A DNA stretch of 64,000 nucleotides from Winogradskya consettensis. GTDB lineage: Bacteria > Actinomycetota > Actinomycetes > Mycobacteriales > Micromonosporaceae. The stretch spans positions 1 to 64,000 of the forward strand of contig NZ_BOQP01000028.1 of NCBI RefSeq assembly GCF_018332715.1, given 5' to 3'. Position 1 is the first letter of the stretch. Every line of letters starts with the position of its first letter. Shown here piece by piece: positions 34,265 to 42,716 of this stretch. The notes beneath the pieces were generated by a model. That model saw nothing but the letters and a program-made list of their open reading frames with translations, had not been told where the DNA came from and searched no databases. The position numbers and the translations under genes were made by a program.

Positions 34265-35197
34265 ATGGCAGGTAACGGTGAGCGTGCGGAGGCCTGGACC
34301 TCGGCCCTGAGGGAGCAGCAGAATTCCCTCGACCTGGGTGCCGACCTGGGCCCGGCGGATCCCACTGCGTACACGATGCGCCGTCCGATCCCCGAGCCGA
34401 TGCCTACCGACCGGCACGGCCCTGCGCGGATCATCGCGCTGGCCAACCAGAAGGGTGGCGTGGGCAAGACCACCACGACCATCAACCTCGGTGCCGCCCT
34501 CGCCGAATACGGCCGCAAGGTCCTGCTCGTCGACTTCGACCCGCAGGGCGCCTGCTCCGTCGGGCTCGGTGTCAACCCGCACAACCTCGACCTGAGCATC
34601 TACAACCTGCTCATGCAGGACGACGTCACCGCCGAGGACGTCATCATCAAGACCGATGTGGCCGGTCTGCACCTGCTGCCCGCCAACATCGACCTCTCCG
34701 CGGCCGAGATCCAGCTCGTCAACGAGGTCGCCCGCGAGATGGCCCTCGCCCGGGTGCTGCGCACGGTCCGCAAGGAGTACGACTTCATCCTGATCGACTG
34801 CCAGCCCTCCCTGGGCCTGCTGGCGATCAACGCGCTCACCATCGCCCACGGCGTGCTCATCCCGCTGGAGTGCGAGTTCTTCAGCCTGCGCGGTGTCGCC
34901 CTGCTGCTCGACACCATCGACAAGGTCCGCGAGCGCCTCAACTTCGACCTCGAGCTCGAAGGCATCCTCGCCACCATGTACGACTCCCGCACCACCCACT
35001 GCCGGCAGGTCCTGCAGCGCGTGGTCGAGGCGTTCGGCGACAAGGTCTACCAGACGGTCATCACCAAGACCGTCAAGTTCCCCGAGTCCACCGTGGCCGG
35101 CGCCCCGATCACCAGCCTCGACCCGGCGTCGTCCGGCGCCCGCAACTACCGCCAGCTCGCCCGCGAAGTGATCGCCGCGCACGCCGAACGCAGCTGA
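34265..35197 (+). CDS. ParA-family ATPase of the scpAB locus
   Basis: The 310-residue protein has a deviant Walker A KGGVGKTTTT (residues ~62-71), Walker A' LLVDFDPQGACS and the Walker B-like LIDCQPSLG. It is the Rv1708-type ParA homologue that accompanies scpA and scpB, distinct from the ParA next to parB. It is expected to act in chromosome organisation. Residues 1-55 are a variable tail. ATG 34265 has GAGAGGGGG about 10 nt upstream. Confidence 0.9.
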   Translation: MAGNGERAEAWTSALREQQNSLDLGADLGPADPTAYTMRRPIPEPMPTDRHGPARIIALANQKGGVGKTTTTINLGAALAEYGRKVLLVDFDPQGACSVGLGVNPHNLDLSIYNLLMQDDVTAEDVIIKTDVAGLHLLPANIDLSAAEIQLVNEVAREMALARVLRTVRKEYDFILIDCQPSLGLLAINALTIAHGVLIPLECEFFSLRGVALLLDTIDKVRERLNFDLELEGILATMYDSRTTHCRQVLQRVVEAFGDKVYQTVITKTVKFPESTVAGAPITSLDPASSGARNYRQLAREVIAAHAERS

Positions 35198-35200
35198 CCC

Positions 35201-35869
35201 TTGCTGTTCGCGCTCGTCGAGCCGGTGGCGTTCGTCGCCCTGGTCCTCGCGTTCCTGCTGGCCCTGGTCCTGCGCGCGGTCGCGATCCGGGTCTCCGCCC
35301 GCACCCTCGGCCTGGTCAACCGCAACGAATCGATCAGCCCCCGCCCGCGCGAGGACATCGACCCGTTCGGCGCGGTCGCCGCCGCCGTGGGTGGCATGGG
35401 CTGGGGCAAGGCCATCTCGGTCGACGAGATCCCCCGCTGGCGCGGCCGGGGCCGGGCCGCCGCGGTCTTTCTCTCCGGGCCGCTGACCTGCATCATCGTG
35501 GCCCAGTTCTTCTTCCTGGCGTACGCGCTCACGGCATCGGTGAACTACTTCTCCGTCCTGAACCCGTCCGATGTGCTCCGCGGCATCACGATGCCGTTCA
35601 CCGACCAGCTCCTCGCCTGCTTCGGCGTGGGCCTGCTCACCTTCGGCCTGCTCGCCCTGATCCCCGTCCCGCCGCTCGACGGCTTCGGGGCACTGTGGTC
35701 GGCGATGCGCCGGCCCGGCGCGGGTATGCAATGGATGCGCCTGTGGTTCGAGGAGAAGAACATCGGCGTACTCATCCTGCTGGTCTTCTGTTTCTTCCCG
35801 TTCTCGTCACCGATCCTGCTGATCATTCTGGACGTGCTGGGCGTACTGTTCCTGCGCCTCTGGGGCTAA
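35201..35869 (+). CDS. M50 site-2-protease-like membrane protein lacking HExxH
   Basis: The 222-residue protein has about five membrane helices. It carries the second M50 motif (LIPVPPLDGFG, residues ~155-165) and a block DPFGAV...GWGKAISVDEI that matches the 'DP-G...WAKPVPV' region of site-2 proteases. The zinc-binding HExxH of the first motif is missing, so it is probably not a protease. It starts at TTG 35201, 3 nt after parA, and is likely co-transcribed. GTG 35225 is an alternative. The last 63 nt overlap the convergent GNAT gene. Confidence 0.65.
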   Translation: MLFALVEPVAFVALVLAFLLALVLRAVAIRVSARTLGLVNRNESISPRPREDIDPFGAVAAAVGGMGWGKAISVDEIPRWRGRGRAAAVFLSGPLTCIIVAQFFFLAYALTASVNYFSVLNPSDVLRGITMPFTDQLLACFGVGLLTFGLLALIPVPPLDGFGALWSAMRRPGAGMQWMRLWFEEKNIGVLILLVFCFFPFSSPILLIILDVLGVLFLRLWG

Positions 35870-36265
35870 TTCGTAGCGCCGCACATTCACCCCCGGATCC
35901 CACTCGGACTGCTGCGTGCCGACGTGCTGCCACCCGGTCGCCTCATAGAACCGCACCGCCGCGTCGCCCTCGACGACCACCAGCTTCAAATCACCGCGGT
36001 ATTGGTCCAGAACGTGCCGCACGAGCTGTTCGCCCACTGCCCGGCGCCGCGCATCCACCGACACGAACAACCGCTGGATCTCCCCGTCCTGCACGGCGAC
36101 ATGCCCGGCAACAACCCCGTCCCGCTCGGCGACCCACGCCGTTTCCAAAAGCCAGGACCGAGGATCACCAGGCCAATTCATCGGGTACGCGTCCCGCTCG
36201 TGAACCGCCCGCAACATCGCCACGCACACGTCCAGATCAGCAGCCGTACGCCGTCGAATCCTCAT
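35807..36265 (-). CDS. GNAT-family acetyltransferase
   Basis: The 152-residue protein has the GNAT fold: MRIRRRTAADLDVCVAML at the start, VAERDGVVAGHVAVQDGEIQRLFV, the acetyl-CoA loop VDARRRAVGEQLV (Q/R-x-x-G-x-G/A region) and FYEATGWQHVG near the end. The substrate is unknown. The 3' end runs 63 nt into the convergent membrane-protein gene. Confidence 0.8.
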   Translation of the reverse strand: MRIRRRTAADLDVCVAMLRAVHERDAYPMNWPGDPRSWLLETAWVAERDGVVAGHVAVQDGEIQRLFVSVDARRRAVGEQLVRHVLDQYRGDLKLVVVEGDAAVRFYEATGWQHVGTQQSEWDPGVNVRRYELAPEAQEQYAQHVQNDQQDR

Positions 36266-36295
36266 CACTTCTTCTTTCCTGTCATAGGGTGCGCC

Positions 36296-36301
36296 TAGGG
36301 T
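36296..36301 (+). promoter_or_regulatory. Candidate -10 box for leaderless isochorismatase-like gene
   Basis: TAGGGT is followed after 7 nt by ATG 36309; no SD sequence is present. Confidence 0.55.
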
Positions 36302-36308
36302 CGATGGC

Positions 36309-36878
36309 ATGACTACGCTCGACAACCGGCCGAACACGGCCCTGCTCGTCATCGACGTGCAGAACGGCGTCGTGACCGGCGCCCACGAACGCGACACTAT
36401 CGTCGGCACCATCGCCGCCCTGGTCGACAAGGCCCGCGCCAGCGGCACCGAGGTCGTCTGGATCCAGCACAGCGGCGACGATCTGCCCGCCGACAGTGAA
36501 GCCTGGCAGTACGTCCCCGAGCTCAAGCGCGCCGACTCCGAGGCCCTGGTCCACAAACGCTACGGCGACTCGTTCGAGGCCACCGACCTGGAGGACGTCC
36601 TCGCCGCCCGGGGTGTCGGCCACGTCGTGATCTCCGGCGAGCAGACCGACGCGTGCATCCGGTCGACGCTGCACGGAGCGATCGGCCGCGGCTATGACAC
36701 CACCCTGGTCGCCGATGCACACACCACGGGCGACCTCACCGAGTACGGTGCACCGACCCCCGACAAGGTCATCGCCCACACGAACCTCTACTGGGAGTAC
36801 AGCGGGGCGCCGGGCCGCGTCGCCGCGGTCGTCCCGGCCGCCGACGTCGACTTCGCCGCTAAAGTGCCTTCGTCATGA
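36309..36878 (+). CDS. Isochorismatase-like cysteine hydrolase
   Basis: The 189-residue protein has the catalytic triad of the family: D16 in LLVIDVQNG, the lysine of VHKRYGDSF near 83 and C116 in TDACIRST, with the cis-peptide context VVISGEQTD. It probably hydrolyses an amide such as nicotinamide or a related small molecule. The last 20 nt overlap the convergent GNAT gene. Confidence 0.88.
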   Translation: MTTLDNRPNTALLVIDVQNGVVTGAHERDTIVGTIAALVDKARASGTEVVWIQHSGDDLPADSEAWQYVPELKRADSEALVHKRYGDSFEATDLEDVLAARGVGHVVISGEQTDACIRSTLHGAIGRGYDTTLVADAHTTGDLTEYGAPTPDKVIAHTNLYWEYSGAPGRVAAVVPAADVDFAAKVPSS

Positions 36879-37347
36879 CGTGCTCGCGGCGGACGCCGTC
36901 GGGCATCAGGTCGCCGAGCTCGCCCAGGTCCTGGAAGCCGTGGCGCTGATAGAGCGCCACGGCGTTCGTGTTGCCCTCCACCACGGACAGCCGTAGCGTC
37001 CGCGCGTGTGACTGGCGGGCCCACTGCTCGATGCTGCTGATCAGTCGATCGCCGACGCCCCGGCCGCGGCCCCGCGGGGCCACGTACATCGAGATGAGCT
37101 CGACGACACCGTCGTGATCGGTCGCCGTCCCGCTCGCCATGCCGACGGCCTGCCCGTCGAGCAGCACCATGACGTTGTACGAGCCCGGCAGCGCCAGCCG
37201 GGCTCGCCAGCGCCCCTCCCGGTCGCCCTCACCCTGCCAGTCGGCCAGCGTGGAGCCGAACGCATAAGCGGCCTCGGTGAGCGCCCGCAGCCGCAATTCC
37301 CGCCACAACTTCCAGTCGTCCTCAGCCAGGACCCGCATCTCGATCAC
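36859..37347 (-). CDS. GNAT-family acetyltransferase
   Basis: The 162-residue protein has DWKLWRELRLRALTEAAYAFG near the start, MVLLDGQAVGMASG, the acetyl-CoA motif APRGRGRGVGDRLI and VALYQRHGFQDLG, all typical of GNAT enzymes. GTG 37347 is used as start; ATG 37338 is possible. The substrate is unknown. Confidence 0.85.
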   Translation of the reverse strand: MIEMRVLAEDDWKLWRELRLRALTEAAYAFGSTLADWQGEGDREGRWRARLALPGSYNVMVLLDGQAVGMASGTATDHDGVVELISMYVAPRGRGRGVGDRLISSIEQWARQSHARTLRLSVVEGNTNAVALYQRHGFQDLGELGDLMPDGVRREHVMTKAL

Positions 37348-37407
37348 GTCGCGAAGAGTGCCGCAGTCACCCGCCCCGGGCAACAAAATATTGTCGTACC
37401 CCCTCAC

Positions 37408-37413
37408 TAGGTT
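37408..37413 (+). promoter_or_regulatory. Candidate -10 box for leaderless Nudix gene
   Basis: TAGGTT is followed after 6 nt by ATG 37420; there is no SD sequence. The AT-rich stretch CAACAAAATATTG lies just upstream. Confidence 0.55.
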
Positions 37414-37419
37414 GCCGTC

Positions 37420-37962
37420 ATGAGTTGTGAGGAGCGGTATCGGCAGTCGCTGGAGGCTGCACTGGGCGACGCCGGTGCTGCACGGGTTGAGTTCGACGAC
37501 GTCGCGGGCTGGGCGGCGTCCGCCGGTGCCGGTCCGGAGAATCCACTGGGGGCCGAGGTCTGGGTGTTCGATGCGGACCTGTCGCGGGTCCTGCTGGTGC
37601 GCAATCCGTGGCGGGGCTGGGTTCCGCCCGGCGGGAAAGTCGAGTTGGGGGAGACACCCCGCGAGGCAGCGCGCCGTGAGGTGCGCGAGGAGACCGGACA
37701 GGATGTCGATCTCCACGCCCTGCCCGCCGCGGTCGCCGTCCGCTCGTACCATCCCGCTCACCCGGCGACCCTGGGACTGTCCTACGTCGCTATCGCCGAC
37801 CCTGCGGCTCCGCTGACGGCCGAGCCCGGTCAGCCCGTCGCATGGATGAGCCTGGACCACGCGTGGGAGAGCTGCTTCCCCGACGACTTGTTCCGCATGC
37901 GCGGGCACGCTCGGTGGTTGGCCGGCTTTTCCGATTCGGCTGCTGCCCCCGGAGCTTCCTGA
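37420..37962 (+). CDS. Nudix hydrolase
   Basis: The 180-residue protein has a complete Nudix box GGKVELGETPREAARREV, followed by REETGQD, around residues 69-93, preceded by WRGWVPP. It hydrolyses a nucleoside-diphosphate-linked compound; the substrate is unknown. Residues 1-45 form an extra N-terminal helical region. Confidence 0.85.
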   Translation: MSCEERYRQSLEAALGDAGAARVEFDDVAGWAASAGAGPENPLGAEVWVFDADLSRVLLVRNPWRGWVPPGGKVELGETPREAARREVREETGQDVDLHALPAAVAVRSYHPAHPATLGLSYVAIADPAAPLTAEPGQPVAWMSLDHAWESCFPDDLFRMRGHARWLAGFSDSAAAPGAS

Positions 37963-38212
37963 CCTGACTGTGAGGCTGGTGGTGTCGGCTCGTTGATGAG
38001 CTTGCCGCTCGTCGCAGTAGATGTGACCCCTAGCCGGTCTTGCGCGGCAGGCCCGGGCCAGACTGGCGCTGCGGGCGACCACGGCCACCACACCGGCTGC
38101 GGCGCTCCGGTTGCCGGTGACGGGCCGGTCGGCGTCGGTGGCCTCGAGGATGGACATGTCAGCGCGGCGGGAGGGCGGGCGCGTCTGTGGGGCGGGGAGG
38201 GTGGGTGGACGT
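37963..38212. other. Non-coding or decayed stretch
   Basis: About 250 nt between the Nudix gene and the transporter remnant contain open frames on both strands, but none with family motifs, a convincing start or an SD sequence. I read it as decayed sequence. Confidence 0.45.
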
Positions 38213-38407
38213 GTCAGTGCGGTAGGCGGCGGTCATCGCCGGAATGACCGACAGGCCGAACCCGACGCCCCGGACGACCATGACCAGGCAGATCAGCAGG
38301 TACGGCGTGGTGGCGGTCAGGAACACGAACGGGATGGTCGAGACCGCGAGGATGACGGCGCCCGTGAACGCGGTGACCCCGGCGCCGAAGCGGTCGGTGA
38401 GCCGCCT
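38213..38407 (-). pseudogene. MFS transporter fragment
   Basis: Translation of the minus strand gives RRLTDRFGAGVTAF, then two hydrophobic helices (PYLLICLVMVVRGVGFGLSV) and PAMTAAYR. This is the RxxDRFG loop and following helices of a DHA2-type drug-efflux transporter. There is no start, no stop in place and no sign of the other ten or more helices. The fragment ends exactly where the AraC remnant begins. Confidence 0.75.
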
Positions 38408-38637
38408 GGGCCGATCACGTCCACGCCGGCGTCCGTACCGTGTCCCGGCTGTTCCGCGCCGAGACCGGCCTCACCTTCGCCACCTGGCGCGCCCACGTCC
38501 GCATCCGCGCCGCCATCCCGATGTTGGCCGGCGGCGTACCGGTCAACACCACCGCCCGAGCGGTCGGCTACCGCAAACCCAGCGCGTTCATCGCCACGTT
38601 CCGCCGGGTCACGGGCCACACTCCCGGCACCTACCTG
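38407..38637 (+). pseudogene. AraC-family regulator, C-terminal DNA-binding fragment
   Basis: Reading from WADHVHAGVRTVSRLFRAE through WRAHVRIRAAIPMLAGGVPV to YRKPSAFIATFRRVTGHTPG gives both helix-turn-helix motifs of an AraC protein. The sensor half and start are missing, and the frame runs on without its own stop into the convergent MFS gene. It looks like the remains of a regulator of the neighbouring transporter. Confidence 0.75.
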
Positions 38638-39803
38638 CCCGCACCGCGGCAGGCCTGCCTGGAGCGCCCGGGCCAGGCGGCGACGGTGGACGCCATGGCG
38701 AGGACGCCCAGTCCGGCACCAGCTGCGAGCACGACGGCCGGGGTCCAGAGATCACCCAGCGCCTGCACCAGGACCGGGAACGCGAACCCCACGTAGGTCA
38801 GCGCGTAGAACACCGCCACCGCAGTCGCCGCATCGGCCGGGCGGGCCAGTGACTGCACGAGTTGCAGGCCGCTGACCAGGAGCAGACCGTACGCGGAACC
38901 CAGCAGCACCGCGCTGACGATCAGTAGAACCACCGACGCGGTGGCCGCGGTCAGAGCCGCGACGAGCATGCCGGTGATGACCGCAGCGACGCCCGTACGG
39001 AACGGTGCCGCCGGCGAACGCAGCGCGAGCCGCCGCGCCCAGGGCTGCACCGCGATCCCCGTCCCCAGCGTGACCGCCGCCGCAGCGCCACTGCCCACCG
39101 GGCCGTAGTCACCCAGTGGGACGAGCACCGGGAGCGCGGCGAGGGCCACCGTTGCGGCCCCGAACACCCACGGCGCCGTCGGGACGACCGCGGTCAGGAA
39201 GACCCGGCTGGTCAGCAACTGCCGCAGGGCGAGCCCGTCGCCGGCCGCGGCGCCCTGATGGCCCGGTTCGGGTGCCCGCCACACCAGGGGCAGGGTGAGA
39301 AGGACCAGGGCGATGTGGATCAGGTACGACGTGGTGTGCGGTGCGGGAAGCCACTGCACGACGATGCCCGAGACCAGCGGTCCCGCCGCGAACCCCGAGG
39401 TCAGGGCGATCGTCGCGCGCCGGGCACCCTCGCCGGGACCGGAGAGCTCCTTGATCCAGGCGGTGGCCGGGCCGAACGCCGCGCCCGCGCTGACACCGAC
39501 GATGATCCGCCCGGCCAGGATCCCGGGGAACGCGCTGCCCGCGGCGAGGATCACCGCTGACCCCGTCGCACCCAGCAGCAGCGCCGACAACAGCACCCGG
39601 CGGCGGCCGAACCGGTCGGAGATGCGGGCCATGACCAGAAGTGCAGGGATCAGGCCGATGGCGTACGCGCCGAACAGCCCTGTGACCTGGACCCTGCTCA
39701 GATCGCCGCGGTAGGTCTGCAGCAGCGAGGCGAACATGTTCGCGCCCCAGCCCACGACGAGAGCTCCGGCGGCCGGGCGGCGCCAGGCGGTGTGCGTTGT
39801 CAT
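38631..39803 (-). CDS. MFS transporter
   Basis: The 390-residue protein has about 12 membrane helices and the MFS loop ARISDRFGRRRVLL between helices 2 and 3, with IIVGVSAGAAFGPATAWI in helix 4. It probably exports a drug or small molecule. TAGAGT lies 7 nt before ATG 39803 (leaderless) and two palindromes lie around that promoter. The matching AraC regulator on the 3' side is only a fragment. Confidence 0.85.
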   Translation of the reverse strand: MTTHTAWRRPAAGALVVGWGANMFASLLQTYRGDLSRVQVTGLFGAYAIGLIPALLVMARISDRFGRRRVLLSALLLGATGSAVILAAGSAFPGILAGRIIVGVSAGAAFGPATAWIKELSGPGEGARRATIALTSGFAAGPLVSGIVVQWLPAPHTTSYLIHIALVLLTLPLVWRAPEPGHQGAAAGDGLALRQLLTSRVFLTAVVPTAPWVFGAATVALAALPVLVPLGDYGPVGSGAAAAVTLGTGIAVQPWARRLALRSPAAPFRTGVAAVITGMLVAALTAATASVVLLIVSAVLLGSAYGLLLVSGLQLVQSLARPADAATAVAVFYALTYVGFAFPVLVQALGDLWTPAVVLAAGAGLGVLAMASTVAAWPGRSRQACRGAGR

Positions 39804-39809
39804 GATCGA

Positions 39810-39842
39810 GACTCTAGAGACTCAGTAGACCGGTCGTCTAGT
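39810..39842. promoter_or_regulatory. Promoter and operator-like palindromes of the MFS gene
   Basis: The minus-strand -10 TAGAGT (39811-39816) is embedded in CTCTAGAG (39812-39819). A second inverted repeat, TAGAC-CGGTC-GTCTA (39826-39840), lies at about -23 to -37 and has the look of a TetR-family operator. No TetR gene is nearby. Confidence 0.55.
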
Positions 39843-40026
39843 CGGTGAGAGCGGCAATACACGCCCAAGCCGAGGTTGCGGTGAGCCCGTCGGTGAGCAG
39901 GGTGGAGAGGTAAGCGGTGGCCTCCGCGATCGTGGCCCCGTCCGACACCGTCTCACTGGGCTCTCCGGTCACGGTGGCACCGCATTCGACACATGGCTGA
40001 CTGAGGTCGTCTACAACCCGGACCAT
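39838..40026 (-). CDS. Possible small zinc-ribbon-like protein
   Basis: A 62-codon frame from ATG 40026 encodes MVRVVDDLSQPCVECGATVT at the N-terminus (a CxxC pair) and an acidic/helical remainder ending in WACIAALTD. No SD is evident, and an upstream extension without family motifs exists. A real gene is possible but unproven. Confidence 0.35.
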   Translation of the reverse strand: MVRVVDDLSQPCVECGATVTGEPSETVSDGATIAEATAYLSTLLTDGLTATSAWACIAALTD

Positions 40027-40243
40027 AAAGCATGCAACCGATGGGGGAGGGTCGCGCGTCTTCAAAGAAGGCAGGTCCGGACGCCGCCACGTCCGGACCG
40101 CCCTCCCCATGCGCTGATTGTTCAACGGCGTCATCCACAGGCGGGGTTGACAGCGCTCCGGCCGCCCAAAATCATTGACGCGCGTTCGTAAGGTGAGGGG
40201 CTCCACGCCCGCCGCGGGGGACCGAGAGGTAGGGCTCGACACA

Positions 40244-42052
40244 GTGACTGCTCAGCCGACGCTGATCACCGATGCGCCGGAAGCGGCCGACACGGACGCC
40301 TCCGGGCCCGAGCCGGGCGGTCCTGCCGAGCGGCGCCGCCGCTGGCCCTGGCACATCGGCGCCGCGCTGATCTACATCGTGGTCGGCATGGTGGCCATGG
40401 GTAACTGGCTCGAGCACCCCAACGAGACCGTCTCCAGCCACCTCGCCAACGACAACACCTGGTTCCAGTGGCTGCTGACCCACGGCGCCTACTCGATCCA
40501 GCATCTCGAGAACCCGCTGTTCTCCACCCGGCAGAACTACCCGACCGGCGTGAACATGATGGCGAACACGTCCGTGCTGGGTGTGACGCTGCCCCTGGCG
40601 CCGCTGACGATCTGGCTCGGCGCACGGGTGACCTATCTGATCTGGATGATCGGGGCGCTGGCCGGGACGGCGTTCGCCGCGTACTACGTCCTGCAGCGCT
40701 GGGTCGTCCGCTCGCCGATCGCCGCGTTCCTCGGCGGCGCGTTCGCCGGGTTCGCGCCGGGCATCGTGCACCACGCCAACGGGCAGCCCAACTTCGCCAG
40801 CAACTTCGCCCTGCCGTTCCTGATCCTCATGGTGTTCCGGCTCGGGATCAACGGCCGCTGGCTGCGCGACGGCGTCATCCTCGGCCTGCTCGTGGTCTAC
40901 CAGGTCTTCATCAACGAGGAGATGCTGGTCGCGATCGCCGCGGGCTGCGTCGTCGCCGTCCTCGCCTGGGCGGTGCTGAGCCCCCGCATGGCGTGGCGGC
41001 GGGCCAAGGCGTTCCTGCTCGGTGCCACGGTCACCGCCGTCGTGGCGGGCGCGCTCCTCGCGTACCCACTGTGGTTTCAGTTCAAGGGTCCTCAGACCTT
41101 TGAGGCGCTGCCGCTCTACCACTCGTGGGGCGAGGACATCGCCACCTACTTCTACTTCTCCCGCGACACGATCTGGGGTGACCCGATCGTCGAGAAGACC
41201 ATGGGCTACCCCGAGCAGAACAGCTGGTTCGGCTGGCCCCTCACGATCGTGGTCGCCGTCGCGTTCCTCGTGCTGATCTGGCGCAACCTGATCGTGCGGG
41301 TCGCGTTCGTCGCCGGCGTCATCCTCGCGATCATGTCCATGGGCCCGAAGGTCCGCTGGAACGGCACCTACACGACCATCCCCGGGCCGTGGCACTACAT
41401 CCCCGACGATCTGCCGGTGCTCGGGCTGCTCACGCCCAGCCGGCTGACGTTCACGGTGGTCGGGGTCTTCGCGATCATGGTGGCGCTCGCGTTCGACGCT
41501 GCTGCGCGCGTACGCGAAAGAAAAACGATCCTGGGGCGAGGCGCGTCGGTGCTGGCCGGTCTGCTGGTGATCGCGGCCCTTGTCCCGCTCATCCCGAAGC
41601 CGCTGCCGGCGAAGGAAGACCCGATGCCGCCGGTGTTCATCACCTCCGGCGCGTGGAAGCCGTACGTTCCGGCCGGTCGGTCGCTGATCCCGGTGCCGGT
41701 GCCCAACCGCTACCCGATCGGCCGCGAAACCCTCGGCTGGGCCGCCTGGACCCAGGAGTTCCCCATCCCCGAGGGCTACTTCCTCGGCCCCGGCAAGGAC
41801 GGCCACGGCCAGCCCGGCGCCGACTGGAGCCGTCTCACCTGGTTGGCCAACAAGACCGTCAAGGACAACAAGGCCCCCAAGGTCAGTGACAAAGACCGAG
41901 CCCAGGTCCAATCCGATCTCGTACGGTACGACGCCGGCGTCCTGGTCCTGCGCAACGAACCCCGCTTCGACAACGTCCGCATCCTGGTCGAGGACCTGAT
42001 GGGCCGCGCCCCCGAGCAGAACCTCGACGTCTGGATCTGGCCCATCGCGTGA
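40244..42052 (+). CDS. Polytopic membrane protein, GT-C glycosyltransferase-like
   Basis: The 602-residue protein has about 11 membrane helices and an outer loop after helix 1 (NWLEHPNETVSSHLANDNTW), as in GT-C type mannosyl- or arabinosyl-transferase relatives. A soluble C-terminal domain follows (~residues 470-602, with WKPYVPAGRSLIPVPVPN). The acceptor is unknown. GTG 40244 has AGGGCTC upstream. A TTGACA (40147-40152) upstream could be a -35 element. Confidence 0.7.
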   Translation: MTAQPTLITDAPEAADTDASGPEPGGPAERRRRWPWHIGAALIYIVVGMVAMGNWLEHPNETVSSHLANDNTWFQWLLTHGAYSIQHLENPLFSTRQNYPTGVNMMANTSVLGVTLPLAPLTIWLGARVTYLIWMIGALAGTAFAAYYVLQRWVVRSPIAAFLGGAFAGFAPGIVHHANGQPNFASNFALPFLILMVFRLGINGRWLRDGVILGLLVVYQVFINEEMLVAIAAGCVVAVLAWAVLSPRMAWRRAKAFLLGATVTAVVAGALLAYPLWFQFKGPQTFEALPLYHSWGEDIATYFYFSRDTIWGDPIVEKTMGYPEQNSWFGWPLTIVVAVAFLVLIWRNLIVRVAFVAGVILAIMSMGPKVRWNGTYTTIPGPWHYIPDDLPVLGLLTPSRLTFTVVGVFAIMVALAFDAAARVRERKTILGRGASVLAGLLVIAALVPLIPKPLPAKEDPMPPVFITSGAWKPYVPAGRSLIPVPVPNRYPIGRETLGWAAWTQEFPIPEGYFLGPGKDGHGQPGADWSRLTWLANKTVKDNKAPKVSDKDRAQVQSDLVRYDAGVLVLRNEPRFDNVRILVEDLMGRAPEQNLDVWIWPIA

Positions 42053-42124
42053 CCGGGCGCCAACCAGGCTCGCAGAACGCCCTGATCCAGGGCACACCGG
42101 GACTCTCCTCTGTGACCACAGAAC

Positions 42125-42130
42125 TACTTT
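42125..42130 (+). promoter_or_regulatory. Candidate -10 box for leaderless sigma-factor gene
   Basis: TACTTT is followed after 7 nt by ATG 42138; no SD sequence is present. Confidence 0.5.
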
Positions 42131-42137
42131 GAGCCGC

Positions 42138-42716
42138 ATGCAACTTTCCCGGGACGCCGTCCGTCGTGGGGGCGTGAGACGAGACGATGGCTCGGGCCGA
42201 TCCGAGCGAGATGAGCAGTTCCGTCAGTTCGTGCTCTCCCGCCGCGCCGAACTGGTGCGGACCGCGACCCTGCTCACCGCGGGGGACGCGCACCTGGCCG
42301 AGGACCTGGTCCAGTCGACGCTGACCAAGCTGTACCTGGCCTGGTCGTCGGTGCGCCGCGCGGACAACCCGGATGCGTACGTGCGCCGCATGCTGGTCAA
42401 CGCGCTGATCGACGAGCGGCGGCGGCTGTGGTGGCGCCGCGAACGACCGGTGGCGCAGCTGCCGGACCGGGGCGCCGCCGAAGCGGGCAGTGAGTATCTC
42501 GGTGACGACATGCGGGCCGCGCTCAAGGAGCTCGCGCCGCGGATGCGTGCCGCGATCGTCTTCCGTTACCTGTACGACCTGGACATCGCCGAGACCGCGG
42601 ATGCGCTCGGCTGTTCCCAGGGGACCGTCAAGAGCCAGACCGCCCGGGCGCTGGACCGCCTGCGCGATGTCCTCGGCGCTCACCCGATTCTTGTCAAGCA
42701 AGGAGTCACCTCATGA
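42138..42716 (+). CDS. SigE-family ECF sigma factor
   Basis: The 192-residue protein has sigma region 2 (FVLSRRAELVRTATLLTAGD, then HLAEDLVQSTLTKLYLAW) and region 4 (LAPRMRAAIVFRYLYDLDIAETADALGCSQGTVKSQ). This is the SASP-like SigE group abundant in actinobacteria. The start is placed at ATG 42138 by the promoter spacing. It overlaps the next gene by 4 nt, which codes for a membrane protein that could be its anti-sigma factor. Confidence 0.88.
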   Translation: MQLSRDAVRRGGVRRDDGSGRSERDEQFRQFVLSRRAELVRTATLLTAGDAHLAEDLVQSTLTKLYLAWSSVRRADNPDAYVRRMLVNALIDERRRLWWRRERPVAQLPDRGAAEAGSEYLGDDMRAALKELAPRMRAAIVFRYLYDLDIAETADALGCSQGTVKSQTARALDRLRDVLGAHPILVKQGVTS

